Both the position numbers and the translations under genes were made by a program. A model generated the notes under the pieces. The model was not told where the DNA came from, did no database searches, and saw nothing but the letters and a program-made list of their open reading frames with translations. Of a DNA stretch of 64,000 bases, positions 24,301-36,483 are shown one piece after another (position 1 is the first letter of the stretch; every line of letters starts with the position of its first letter). This stretch comes from Lithospermum erythrorhizon (lineage: Eukaryota; Streptophyta; Magnoliopsida; Boraginales; Boraginaceae), in NCBI GenBank assembly GCA_019722365.1, contig JADFUC010000758.1:1-64000 (forward strand), read 5' to 3'.

Positions 24301-24949
24301 ATTTTATTGAAAACTCAATAATTTCATTTTCTGCTTATTTTAATAATTTATATGTTATCGAAAATTAAGATCATTATCTCGGGTCAACAAAAAGTCTCTA
24401 CAACGAGATAATCACATGGAAATTCCTAAATTTTTTTCTAGAATAGAACACATCATTTGAGTTTAAAAACGAATCACATTATGAAAATAATAACAATAAA
24501 AGCTAATAAGACATGAGAAAATTATATGCATATTTATCTTATATTCTAAGAACTAGAAGCTCAATAGACAGACTTTTAATAAGGTTATATTAACCCATTA
24601 CTTAAACAATGTCAGTTTTAATTTTTTTTATTAGTTGACCTGGCAAAAATTTGACTTCAATATTCTTTTGACGTATAATCTAATGTCATATAATTTTTGT
24701 GAAATTATCGTTAAGATATCGATTTACGCAATCACGATATGATTTTTTCCTGACAAATTTTTTTATTTTGTATAGAAATACTAAGACACAATTATGATCA
24801 TCTACTTACATTTGTATATATTCACTAATTTAATACATTATTACCTACTAAGACAATTATGATCATCTAAAGAAATTAACTCTTATATTCCTTGAGAAAT
24901 CTAACCAATAACTAATATAATTTTTAATCATTTAAAGTTATGAATACTA

Positions 24950-26570
24950 CATACTAAATTTATCTCTCTAAAAGATCATTAAATTTTCTTTTTCAATAAT
25001 CAAAATGATTTAAATCTCAACCACAAAATTTTAAAATTATGAATATTATATACTACCTCCATCTCTAAGTTATTGTTCGATTTTCCTTCTTTCAATACCA
25101 AAATTATTACAAGTTAATTTAACCACTAAATTACGAATAATATATACAAACCCATCTTTAAAAGAGCTGCCTTCAATTTTTTTCTCAATAGCCAAAAATT
25201 TTTAAACTCAACCAAACAAAACTTAAAAAATTATGAAACATCATAGTACTCATGTCTTAAAATGTTAATTGATTTTCTTGAATGTTAAAATTATTTAAAA
25301 GTCAACAACCAGTATTCCCAAAAACACTAAATTTACATCCATCTCTCTAAAGGATTCTGCTCAATTTTCTTGTTCAATACCAAAATTATTTAAAACTCTG
25401 ACCGTCAAAACTAGTTAATTATTTAAGACTACACGCCACCTCCATCTTTAAATATTCATGGATACTCTTTTTTCAATATTTAAAATTATTTAAAACTAAA
25501 TTACCAAATTCAAAATTTATAAATAATAAATATGACGCCGTTTCTCTAAAAGATTGTTCAATTTTTTCAATAGTCACAATTGTCAAAATTGATAACTTAA
25601 GTATCATTTATATACTTCTTACCTCATACAAGATATTTTTCAATAGTCGCAAAATCAACAAATTTTATTATCTTATAATAATTGATATACAACTTAGTTT
25701 GAATCAAAAATTGTCATATTAACACTAAAGTAAGTTGAAAATATTATATGTTGATATATACTTACATAATAATATAAATTAAACATCAACTTGTCATAAT
25801 TTGTTGTTCATATATATATTTTAAATACTTATCCATCGTAGAAAGTATTTATCTTAGATAATTGAATGAATAAATAAATAAACTTTATCATCCTAATTTA
25901 TAAGTACGTATAATTGATTTGAATAACAAATTATAATAGAGTTTTAGTAAATATGTTAAATATATTAATATTTAATATATTTTCATCTATATTATATAAT
26001 ACTCCATTAACATAAAATAATACTTTATGCTTCTACTTCTTTCAGAAGAATCTTTGATAATGACTTTAACTTATAAATTACTTACCATTGTTTTAATTAC
26101 TATATGTGAATTATTTATTAAATTACAAGAACAAATTCTACATGTTTCAAAGAAAATTTGAAAATTCTTCACCTGAATGACCAACAAAAACTTAAAATGA
26201 GTGAAAACATCATACTACCTCCATCTCTAAAAAGGTTAATTGATTTTATTTTTGAATAATTAAAATGATTTAAAGTCAACCACCAAATTAAAATTATAAA
26301 TACTAAATTTCACATCCATCTCTAAAAGACTATTCATTTTCTTGTTCAAATAGTCAAATTATTTCAAACTCAACCAACAAACTAAAAAATGAGAAAGACC
26401 CAGATACTACCTCCATCTCTAAAATTCATTTGGATTTTATTTTTTCAATAGTTAAAATTATTTAAAACTCCAACCACCAAAATTTATAAATACTAAATTA
26501 TATATTTAAAAGATCGCTCAATTTTCTTTTTCAATACTACAATTATTTAAACTCCATCGACAAAATTGAT
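24950..26570. repeat. diverged ~97-bp minisatellite in two clusters
   Basis: A unit built around 'ccatctctaaaagattgttc', 'aattttctttttcaata', 'caaaattatttaaaactc' and 'aaccaccaaaatt' recurs at starts near 24960, 25062, 25152, 25254, 25336, 25438 and 25540, then again near 26214, 26313, 26407 and 26503. Spacing is about 82-102 bp. Copies are strongly diverged. DNA after each cluster also matches ('tatattatataatactcc' near 25990 and near 26836), so the whole array plus its right flank appears duplicated with a period of roughly 850 bp. Confidence 0.75.
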
Positions 26571-27544
26571 ACTTTATGATTATTTATTATAAAAGGCCCA
26601 AAATATTATAAAAGATATTATCTATATTTGTAAAACTTCAATCATTTATTACGCTATTCATACATACCTTGAAATATTCTATCCATTGGTAAAGATTGTC
26701 TCGATTGGCCTTTTTTAATGATCAAATTAACAAATTTTGTCATCCTAATTATATACACAACATTGATTTGAATAAAAATATATATTTTAGTAAATTGAAA
26801 AGTTAAATATAATACTTTAAATATTTTTCATGTTATATTATATAATACTCCGTATTTAACATAAAACAAAGCAAGAGGTTTCAGTGCTTGTTCATATTAT
26901 ACCTTATGACAATATCTGAACTATACCCTCTATCTCATTGTTTATTTTCATTGTCATATTATGGATTATATAAGACTTTCAAATTTATTCACCATGAAAC
27001 ATTTATTAAGAAGTTTGAATATATCCCAAATAATTCTATAAAAGGGACTTTAGATCAAGGAGATAAAAGATTTTGCCTTTAAGGAATAAAAGAAAAGGAT
27101 TAGAGTACCACATTGGGGATCAAATCACTAAAAGAGTTAAACATTGTTTTTCAACTTCTAAAATAGAGTTGGCGCACATAAAATTATTCACTAATTTATT
27201 CACCCCTAAATTATACCCCTCCCATTTTAGTGCTTTTTTGTCTCAATTTTGTTTTTTAATTATATAAAATATTTTTATCATATAAGTATAAACAAAAAGA
27301 TATTTCATTCAACATCCATTTATTTATTTTACTTTTTAAAATTTAATTTTCTCCCAATTTATTTGATATATTTGAAATATCTTAATTTTTAATTTTAAAG
27401 TGACACACAAAGCTCTCAAAGAACATACATAAAAAATCTAACCCAGAATGAAAAGTATGTTATGAGTAAATTTTAGAAAATAGACTTAATAACACATAAA
27501 GTTAAAGTCTTTGCTACATGATAAAAAAGTAATAAAAAGAAGAG

Positions 27545-27547
<3 letters not shown>

Positions 27548-27595
<48 letters not shown>
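27548..27595. repeat. (TA)n microsatellite
   Basis: Perfect dinucleotide run of about 24 TA units. Confidence 0.98.
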
Positions 27596-27596
<1 letters not shown>

Positions 27597-30500
27597 CCTG
27601 TCAAAACTGAGGCCACTTAAGAATACTCCTTCTAATTCATTTTAATTGATTTTCCACATATCAAGACAAATCTTAATCTTCAATTACTTTTAATTATATA
27701 TTTAAAACATAAAAATAAAGTGATTAAAGACGAATCTAATTAAATTTTATGATCTTTAGAATAATTTAATAAAGTTTTAATTTCAAATATCTAATTGAAA
27801 GTTTTGAATGAAGTGGAGTAATAAACTAATAAACCATCATTAGTTAACCTTTCTTTGTAAGTTAATTTGATAGAAATGTAGATAAGACACTCATTTCTAG
27901 AATGTCAAGTCATAACTTTTATTTGTTCATTAGATCATTTAAAAACATGCTTATTATTAAAAAATTCCTACAAAGTTTTAAATGGTAATTGAGTGATATT
28001 TGATTCTTTGGCACCTATCTATCCATGATTTCATTGTTCAAAAGGAAAATACCCGTGATAAAATAACTCACTTAAATTTATGAAAAGCATCATTCCTCAT
28101 GTTGTAGTTTTTATTTTTGCAATTTTCGTGACTTTGTGCAACAAAATGTAGATATTGTTTCATTTATGATATATAAGCTGTATATTTTTAAAGTTTTATT
28201 AGATCCGTAATAAATAGACTTTGACGTAATCCATATTATTGGGATTATTACAATTTATATCAAAATATAATTATATCCTATTTATCTGTTAAATCAAATT
28301 ATTTAAGTAAGGATATTTAGTAAACAAAGAAAAAGAAATATTTACGTGATTCGTACTTTTTATTTATATATATATATAAATAAGGTATTAATTGCTTTAT
28401 CATGTAGCACTAGTCAAGAGGCATGTGTTAGTGGGGGAAAGCAAGATCAGGCCAATAAGACAATTATTTGATACGACTTCTATTACCTAAATGTATAATG
28501 TCATGCTCTAGACTTCACTATTCCTCCACTCTTGTTCATAATCAAACTTAGAACATGGATCTATGAGCAATAACCAAAGAGCTACCAATTTGTCAAAACA
28601 GAGCTATAAACATGATAATATGCTCCAAGGGAATTGTCCCCTTCAACATCTATCTCTTACTGTATGTCTATATGTACTTAAGTAGTTAGATATTCTTAGA
28701 ACTATAAATTCATCTTTTAGAAATCAATAAAAATTAAATACACACGACCTCCATTAATATAAACATTAATCGGATGGGTAAACTGTCGGCATGTCGTGCA
28801 TAATATATTAGTACATGGTAATGTCCCTTTTAATTAATTGAATGAAAGCAAACACTCTCATAATTGTTGGCTAAGTTAACTCAGTACAACAAATTTTTAC
28901 ATATCAAGTTTCATAAAAAAAATTAATTCAAATGTTTTTTTTTAATTCTTAATATATGCCTTTTGGCCATGCATTATATATAGAAAAATTAATTCAAATG
29001 TTTTTTTTAATTCCTAATCAGGTTTTTATAATTAGATTATGCTATTGTTGATAAGGATACTATGTATATATCAATTTAATTACTAGATTTTCGTGGGGAG
29101 GTCATCGCTATAAACCTTTGTACAACACGAAAATGGTAAATTATTTGAATATGTGGCGTCAAAGACACTCCATGTGAAGAAGAGTAACGTTTAGCCAACA
29201 CATGACTTTAGGTACTATGTGGGCTCTAATTTGCCCTCTTTTTTGCATTTATTAGTGAAGAAATGGATAATTTTCTAATTAATTATGAGCGACAACATTT
29301 GAATCTCAAGTTTTTAATTTACAAATAATAAATATGTAATTGCACCAATCACTCTATTCATCATTTTTAGTATACAAATATTTATGTTTTAAATAATACT
29401 CGTGTTGATCCATTCCATGAAAATTGTCTAAATTAAAATTTTGAGTTGATTTTTCAATTTAAACACAATTATATTTATATATACATCTTATAGTATTTGG
29501 TGAAAGATATATTCCGTATCAAACACTAGCATTTGTAATGTACTTTACTACAACACGATCATTTTGATTTAAGTCAAGTTATGTGTGTCAATTAAAGCTA
29601 AAAAATTTATTAATTTTAATTATTAAAAATCAAAGTATACAATCTTCCTTCTACTTTTATTTGGATCATATATGTGTATATATTTCCGTTACTTTAATAT
29701 TAAGGTATTAATTTGCTAAAGTTGGGGCAATATCGATCTCTGCGTCCATGTCTTGTGGAACTCAATTGACTTCAATATTAATGTGTTAAGGAGTTGCATA
29801 TGATCATGCATATATCTACACTTTAAATATCATTTGCATTTCAGCTCTTTTCATTAGAAATCAAATAACTCATTAAAAAATTGAACAGACTTAGATGTTT
29901 GTCCGAATTTTAACATGAAAAATTGGGATGGAAGAAGTAAATGTTACTTTCATGAATAAAAATGTATCTACCTGCTATCTATTTGAGAAAGATTTAGAAA
30001 ATGAAATATCATTTGTATTCACAAACTGAACTCCTATGAGTACCAACAACTCCTTTAATTTCAACTGAAAAGTACATCCTACCTCACCTCATTTCTTTTT
30101 TCCCTTTGTGGGTAACCTCATCAACTTACTCTAGGCAGAAATGTTCAGTAACCTTGCATATGTAATCAGAAGTTAATAACTAGTTGTCACTTGTGAAAGT
30201 ATCAGCGGTGTTGAACCATGAGTTGTTTGATGTCAAACATTATTCTAATTGAAGATTCATTATTGATATAGTAACTACTCACGTTCGAGGATGTTGTCTC
30301 AAAATAAAACGAGTAATATATTCATATAATAGCTATTTAAAATTAAAGCCCTGAATATATAATTTTGCCATATTTATATGGGAAATAAAAGCACCTCTGA
30401 TATTGGCATTTCATAATTGATTAATTAATTTCTATCTTTTATTTCTTTACTACTTATAAATTGCCTTTCATATGTGAGTTCTGCTTAATCGATCGGTTAA

Positions 30501-30634
30501 TGCGCGTTTAAGCATGTTCTGTTATTCTTACGTTTGAGTATGTTCTGTTATTCTTATTTTTACCACTTACTGCAATGAATTTCTTTTCAAGTAATTATTT
30601 TATCAAAAAAAAGAAGTGGCAAAACCACTACTAG

Positions 30635-30706
30635 GTATCATATTTTGTTTGGGCAATCAGTGATCCAGTTACTTGGATTACACCCTATCTATATGCTGCC
30701 ATGCTG
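30635..30706 (+). other. isolated exon-like segment (24 codons)
   Basis: A 72-bp stretch lies between a good acceptor (CCACTACTAG) and a good donor (GTATGT), is open in phase 0, and encodes a hydrophobic peptide containing FVWAISDPVTWITPYLYAA, which reads like part of a membrane-protein exon. I cannot place the family, and I did not find partner exons nearby. It may be a remnant of a decayed gene, or chance. Confidence 0.3.
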
Positions 30707-31499
30707 GTATGTGTTCTTCCTATACTCCATTTATTATTTCATAGAATATGATCCCTTTTCATTCTGTTTGCTCAGAACCGAAAGAGGATAATATCATTTT
30801 TTTTACTCTCCGTAGCCTGCTTTATAATTTGATCTCACCTTCCTTGTTACCTTGGTGTCTTGATGTATAAGTTTGTGTTAATTTAACCAAAAGTTTATTT
30901 GTTGGATAATCTGCGACCTTATTGCCTATGTCAAGTCCTGAATTCCTAACACACAAGGAGATTGTTGGCAAGCTTTAATGTAATAAATGACAAAGTATAT
31001 TTTACTTTTTCCTCAGCCTTTCTTTAAAACAACAATTGAAACATACTTCGCAAAATGCAACATGAATGTTATAAGAATAATGCTTTATTCAGATTAGTTC
31101 TAAGTAAACTTAACTTTAAACATTTTTGGGAGCAAATAAACATGCAACATGACTGTTATAGAGTATTTTATTTGATGGTATATATGTATGGATAATAGTA
31201 CTAGGGAATGGAGTTCAAGTGAAAAGAGGTCGTTATACTAGATGCCACATGAATTGAAGAAACAACAAGTTGTACACATCAAGGTTTTATTTCACCGGCT
31301 AAATTAAATAATCGAAGGAGACCTCAAGCATGTGATAAAGCTATTCATTTACAGTTATGATCGTGCCACTATGAAAGCAAGAGATTGATAACAGGAGGAA
31401 CTGTAAAGGCTAAATATCCCTGCTAATAATTTTCAGAAAGATACTCCATGTCTCACTTAAGCTCGAGAACACTATAAAATCATATATGCTTTTGATTTG

Positions 31500-32290
31500 T
31501 ACTATACGATATTTGAAATAATTTATCATTGTTAAATTGTAGAAAGTTATTCAATCCTAAAACAGACAACATTCGATACATTTTATATTTAATTCAAATA
31601 TTCTAAAAACCTAGATAAAACATTTCAATTTTTTCATCAATATTTTACTTTTCAATGATAATTTGATCACACAAATACCTCTTTAAATATAATAAAAAGC
31701 TACAATAAATACTATTGCTCATGTATATCATATTTAAAACCATAGATTGCTCATAGAGAGATACAAATATTACTTTAACAATTTGACGTATTTCGACTAA
31801 ATATATCAATTTAATCGATCATCAATTATAAAATCAAATTCGCTTATATGTCATTTAATTGGTATGATTTAAAAAAATAAAATTAGTCTTTAACTACAAA
31901 TTCATTTTCATTAAATTAAATAATAACAACAACAACAACAACAATAATAATAATAATAATAGTAATAATAATAATAATAATTTCTACATAAAATATATTA
32001 TTATTTAACTTTACATAAATTATTAAAATTGTAATGACATATGATAAAAACATATCATAAAGGAGTTAATAAATTAATAATATAATATATAAGCTATATT
32101 CTTAGAATTGAATCATGAGTTATACATACAAACCGAACAAAAATAATCTGTTATTCAATTATACATTCAATCATTAAAACATTTATCAAGATAAATAATC
32201 AAAGTTTAATTAAATAGTTTGAATGCATCGCCAATTATAGTGATATATATATGTCAGCTAAATGTATATGATGATCATCATCAAACCGTG
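31500..32290. repeat. interspersed repeat family, copy 2
   Basis: Matches the copy at 35080-36000 in several ordered blocks: 'tttaattcaaat', 'tttttcat..aatat', 'atttgatcacacaaat', 'agatacaaatattactttaa', 'atcaatttaatcgatcat' and 'ttggtatgattt', followed by an AAC/AAT core and 'ttcttagaattgaatcatga'. No coding capacity. Confidence 0.55.
31922..31981. repeat. (AAC)n(AAT)n microsatellite
   Basis: Compound trinucleotide run, AAC units passing into AAT units, inside interspersed repeat copy 2. Confidence 0.95.
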
Positions 32291-32679
32291 ATACATTACG
32301 ATTCTCCAATCATAATCTAATGGTATTAGAAAGATAAAGTTATTATTAATACTTATCACTACCTCCGTTTATTTGACGCTTCATATACTTAGACGAACTG
32401 ACTATTAATTACTTATTATTTTAATAAATATAATAGTTATATCATTGATTGCCTTTAAAATTATTTCATAATATTATTTTCTTATAATTTTTGGAAACAT
32501 ATAGTTTAAGAATAATTGATAGTCAAAAGTTTCAATTCCTCGATATATAAACGCTAAATAAAATCTAAGTGAGAAGAAGCTTAATTCCTATTAAAACTCC
32601 TAACTTTGGGATTTTTAGATAGTAGCAATTTAATTTGTTCAAGAACACAACTTTATTCACACTTTATAGGCCAAGTATA

Positions 32680-32719
32680 TTATTATTATTATTATTATTA
32701 TATTATTATTATTATTATT
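32680..32719. repeat. (TTA)n microsatellite
   Basis: TTA run interrupted once by a TATTA step. Confidence 0.95.
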
Positions 32720-33214
32720 GATTTATTTTTTGAAATGTGATTATCAATCTTGAGGTATCACATTAAATCTTTTTAGTACAGCAAATATATAGAGATATGT
32801 TATCAGATTTGCTGATGTGTTTACACGTTCAACCCGAAATTAACGGTTACGGTCCCTCATTATAAAAAAATGAGTTAGAGTAGCTTGTCCAACATTAGTG
32901 GATCAGTCAAGTCCATTGGATCCATAACCTGGACTTCTTGTACTGTCAATCCCATAACTCAATAGACAATAGGTGATTATTTCATAGAGCCATAGCCCAT
33001 AGAGGCATCAGGCATGTGTTACTCAATCAACCACATAAAGTGGCCTAACCAATTCCTGACGCATGTGAGTTGTAACATGTCCAGCACAAACACAACATCG
33101 CCGGCATTGCGCTTCCAAAGATAAAGACAATGTGAATCAGATTCTTAAAATATTCTTCTAGATTTCTGCAGATGGTCGCATCATAAAATTCTAATTATTA
33201 TTTGGGCTTTTAAC

Positions 33215-33335
33215 CCTCGACATAGCTCAAATGGCTTGGGCTGGTGCTACCACCTGCCCTCTTCAATTGGAGTGGGTCTGAACTCCCGCAAGGGATGCAT
33301 TCGATCCCGAAATTGCAATGGTAGAAACTAGAATA
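33215..33335 (+). mobile_element. SINE-like tRNA-derived element
   Basis: An A-box-like TAGCTCAAATGG (33223-33234) is followed about 65 bp later by a B-box-like GCATTCGATCCCG (33297-33309). A second GGGTCTGAACTCCCG lies between them. This spacing and the 'catagctcaaatggcttggg' start resemble the pol III head of plant SINEs. No target duplication or poly(A)/poly(T) tail was established. Confidence 0.4.
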
Positions 33336-33673
33336 CCAAATGCACTATTGAACAGACATATCCCAATTTATCTCTCCGGTGATTAAAATATAATAGAAGG
33401 ACTATAAACCTTCATATAAAAGAAGATTGTTTTTTCGAATGTAAGTTGTAATAGTAAGAAAAATAAATTAGTGTTCAAACTTCTTTCAACACAGATACTG
33501 ATGATAACTCAGTCAGCCACAAAAGGAAAGTATGATAAACAAAAAACAAAACAACAGTAAACATCCTAGACGAACTTCGTGTTGAACTACATCATCTATA
33601 ACCCAACGCCTCAAACGTTCAACTAAACCTTATTTTTTTCTCAACACATGCACAAATGAGTGAAATAACCCCC

Positions 33674-33682
33674 TATATATAA
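33674..33682 (+). promoter_or_regulatory. TATA box of the GH18 gene
   Basis: TATATATAA 92 bp upstream of the ATG at 33774. A start of transcription about 30 bp downstream would leave a 5' UTR of roughly 60-65 bases. Confidence 0.65.
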
Positions 33683-33773
33683 CACCATGCAAGCTTCATT
33701 ATCCCTCACCAACATACTCAAATACCTCTTTTACTTTCATAAAATCAAAGAAGAAAAACATCAAACTTCTTAA

Positions 33774-34667
33774 ATGGAGTTTTCAAAGCCTTTCCTCATT
33801 CTTCTCACGATTCAACCATTCTTGATTGCACCATTAACAGGGTCCAACCTTTTCAGAGAATATATTGGAGCAGAGTTCAACAACATCAAATTCTCAGACG
33901 TGCCCATAAATTCCAACGTTGAATTCCATTTCATCCTTTCGTTCGCAATCGACTACACAACCTCTTCACCTTCCCCCACAAATGGAAAGTTCAATGTATT
34001 TTGGGACACGGACAATCTCACCCCTTCTCAAGTTTCATCAATCAAAAACCAAAACAACAATGTGAAAGTTGCTTTAAGCTTAGGAGGAGATAGTGTTGGA
34101 AATGGCAATGCCTATTTCAACCCTTCTTCGATTGATTCTTGGGTTTCAAACGCTGTTGATTCACTCACGAACATCATCAAACAGTACAATCTTGATGGAA
34201 TCGATATCGATTACGAGCACTTCAAATCCGACCCTCAAACATTTGCTCAATGCATTGGGAAGCTTATTACAACATTAAAGAACAATGGGGTGATTTCTTT
34301 TGCTTCAATTGCACCTTTTGATGATGATCAAGTTCAAAGTCACTACATGGCATTGTGGAAACAATATGGACATGTTATCGACTATGTGAATTTCCAATTT
34401 TATGCTTATGATAAGGGGACAAGTGTGTCACAATTTATTAAATATTTTGACACACAGAGTTCAAATTATGAAGGGGGGAAGATTTTGCCAAGTTTTGCAA
34501 CTGATGGGAGTGGTGGATTGTCCCCAGAAAATGGATTCTTCAATGCTTGCAATCAGCTTAAAAGTCAGGGGAAGCTTCATGGGATATTTGTTTGGGATGC
34601 TGATGATTCTATGTCTAAAGGATTTAGATATGAGAAGAGGTCACAAGCACTACTTGCTAGTTCTTAA
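33774..34667 (+). CDS. GH18 chitinase-like protein (chitinase 2 / narbonin / RuBisCO-associated-protein type)
   Basis: A single-exon, intact 297-residue protein. Residues ~1-24 form a hydrophobic signal peptide, so it probably enters the secretory pathway. The GH18 barrel shows strand 3 SLGG (102-105) and the strand 4 catalytic signature DGIDIDYE (141-148), with D141, D144, D146 and the acid/base E148 all kept, so chitinase-type hydrolysis of beta-1,4-GlcNAc polymers is chemically possible. Later barrel strands are visible as VNFQFYAYD (~212-220) and [10 protein letters not shown] near the C-terminus. Size fits the small plant GH18 group that also includes non-catalytic storage proteins (narbonin, RuBisCO-associated protein); the full DxxDxDxE motif argues for an enzyme, but activity is inference. 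The start is the first ATG after a TATA box and a short leader. It has no close gene neighbours, and its frame is undamaged, unlike much of the window. Confidence 0.92.
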   Translation: MEFSKPFLILLTIQPFLIAPLTGSNLFREYIGAEFNNIKFSDVPINSNVEFHFILSFAIDYTTSSPSPTNGKFNVFWDTDNLTPSQVSSIKNQNNNVKVALSLGGDSVGNGNAYFNPSSIDSWVSNAVDSLTNIIKQYNLDGIDIDYEHFKSDPQTFAQCIGKLITTLKNNGVISFASIAPFDDDQVQSHYMALWKQYGHVIDYVNFQFYAYDKGTSVSQFIKYFDTQSSNYEGGKILPSFATDGSGGLSPENGFFNACNQLKSQGKLHGIFVWDADDSMSKGFRYEKRSQALLASS

Positions 34668-34679
34668 AAACATATGTAG

Positions 34680-36470
34680 TTAATTGTGTATCTATATTAT
34701 TCTATATATAATACCTGTGTTGTACTACTTAATTATGAGTTTCTACTTGTGTTGTACTTATTCAAGTTTCTGTAAAGAATACATAGTCACTCTATATATT
34801 TCAAAAAAAAAGTATCCATCATATTTTCAAGTATAATCATAATGAAATATACAACTTTTATTTTCAAGTATAATCATAATAACATATATAACTTTTATTT
34901 GAATCAAAATAATAATATTCATAATATTTTAACAAAATTCGAATTTAAAATTTTCAAGGAATAGTAATAATTCAGTAGTTGAACTAATAATTAAGCCACC
35001 TTTATTAGCGGAGTATAAATACCATAAATAAGATAAAAGGTGTAACAAAATATATACATCCATTTGTAAAATACTAGTAAGGTGACGTGCGATGCACGAC
35101 ATGTAATCGATTTTTCAAATATTTGATATATTTTTTATGTTTAATTCAAATCATTCTAAAACTAAAACTACATTGATTTGGTTTTTTCATTGAATATCTT
35201 TATTTTTAGCCGGGATATTTGATCACAAATAACTCTTTTAAATACGATATAAAAATTAAAATAAAATACGTCCATAGAAGATATTATACGACACCGAGAT
35301 GTCTTATGTAGATACAAAGATTACTTTAATAATTAGATTCCTCCCATCAAATCTATCAATTTAATTAATCATTAATATAGTATCATCGAATTATTTGATT
35401 TTATGTCGGTTAAATTGGTATGACTTAAAAGTGTAATTTAAATTTTACGGTGAATCCTAATATAAAAATCATATTTGCATGGAATTTAAATAACAATATT
35501 ATAATAATAATAATTCTACTCAAACTTCTATGTTAAGTTTAACTACGTCTTATTATAATTATAATAATAAAATAATAGTTCTACATAATAATAATAAATA
35601 ATAATAATAATAATTTAACAAAAAATAGAAAGATCATTTAACTAACACCTATTATAATAATAATAATAATATACAAAATATATTATTATTTAACTAACAC
35701 AAATTACTAAATCTTGAAAATAACATATTATTGTGAAATCATCGATTTAAACACAATAAATTAATATAATATATGAGGTGTATTCTGTGAATTGAACCAT
35801 GAAGTTATACATGTAAATGAATAAATAACTTCAAAAACATATTATTTTCTTAATACCCTTGAACATATATTAATAATAATCGACATCATTAAAGTTTACC
35901 TTCATATACCTAAAAACGTCAAAAAAAATGGAAAAGTAGTAGTTAATTTCCCATTAGAAACCTATATCTTTGATTTTTCTAGATAAAAGTAATTTAGTAA
36001 TTAATAATGTGAAAAAGGAATAAACACAACCCTTATTCATACTTTTATATATGTTAGTGATTATCGAGTTTGTTTTTCAATAATCATAATTAATAAATTT
36101 TGTTGTATTTATTCACACAAGTAACGGAAATGTCACTACTTTCAAAGGCACATAACATTTTTTTCAATACCATTTCCAAAATAGATTTGATAGTTGGATA
36201 ACACTTTGGAGTATGTAAAATACTATGTTTAGATATATTTTCTAAAAAATATTATACTAGGCACAATATAAAAAAAATTAAGTAAATAAAAAAATGAATC
36301 ATCAAAAATTAAAAGTGAATTTCTAAGGGGATGAGTTATTATTAATGTATGCCAATTATTGGTCTTAATGACGGAAAAGATTTGAAAGTATCTCATCAAA
36401 TTTGTACTATATATATATCATTAATCAGTAATGTCTACCATTTTTGTTTACAGTACTATGAGAATGTACT
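34680..36470. other. AT-rich spacer with interspersed repeat
   Basis: Between the GH18 stop and the first HIBADH exon there is no coding signal. It begins with a short duplication ('ttttcaagtataatcataat' at ~34825 and ~34862) and contains interspersed repeat copy 3. Confidence 0.6.
35080..36000. repeat. interspersed repeat family, copy 3
   Basis: Best-preserved copy. The left part carries 'aaggtgacgtgcgatgcacg', a GTGCGATGCAC-type motif often found in plant non-autonomous transposons. It then has the blocks shared with 31500-32290 and 5070-5880 (for example 'tagtatcatcgaattatttg', 'gtaatttaaatttta', AAT core, 'gaattgaaccatgaagttat'). Confidence 0.55.
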
Positions 36471-36483
36471 AGTGTACTTTGAT

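Larger units (their letters stand above)
26900..33200. other. gene-poor AT-rich spacer
   Basis: No complete gene is recognisable. Contents I can support are a TA microsatellite (27548-27595), a short direct repeat at ~28917-29015 ('aattaattcaaatgttttt' twice, ~70 bp apart), an isolated exon-like segment (30635-30706, listed separately), one copy of the interspersed repeat family (~31500-32290), an AAC/AAT tract (31922-31981) and a TTA tract (32680-32719). ~32820-33130 is less AT-rich and may be retroelement debris. Confidence 0.5.
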
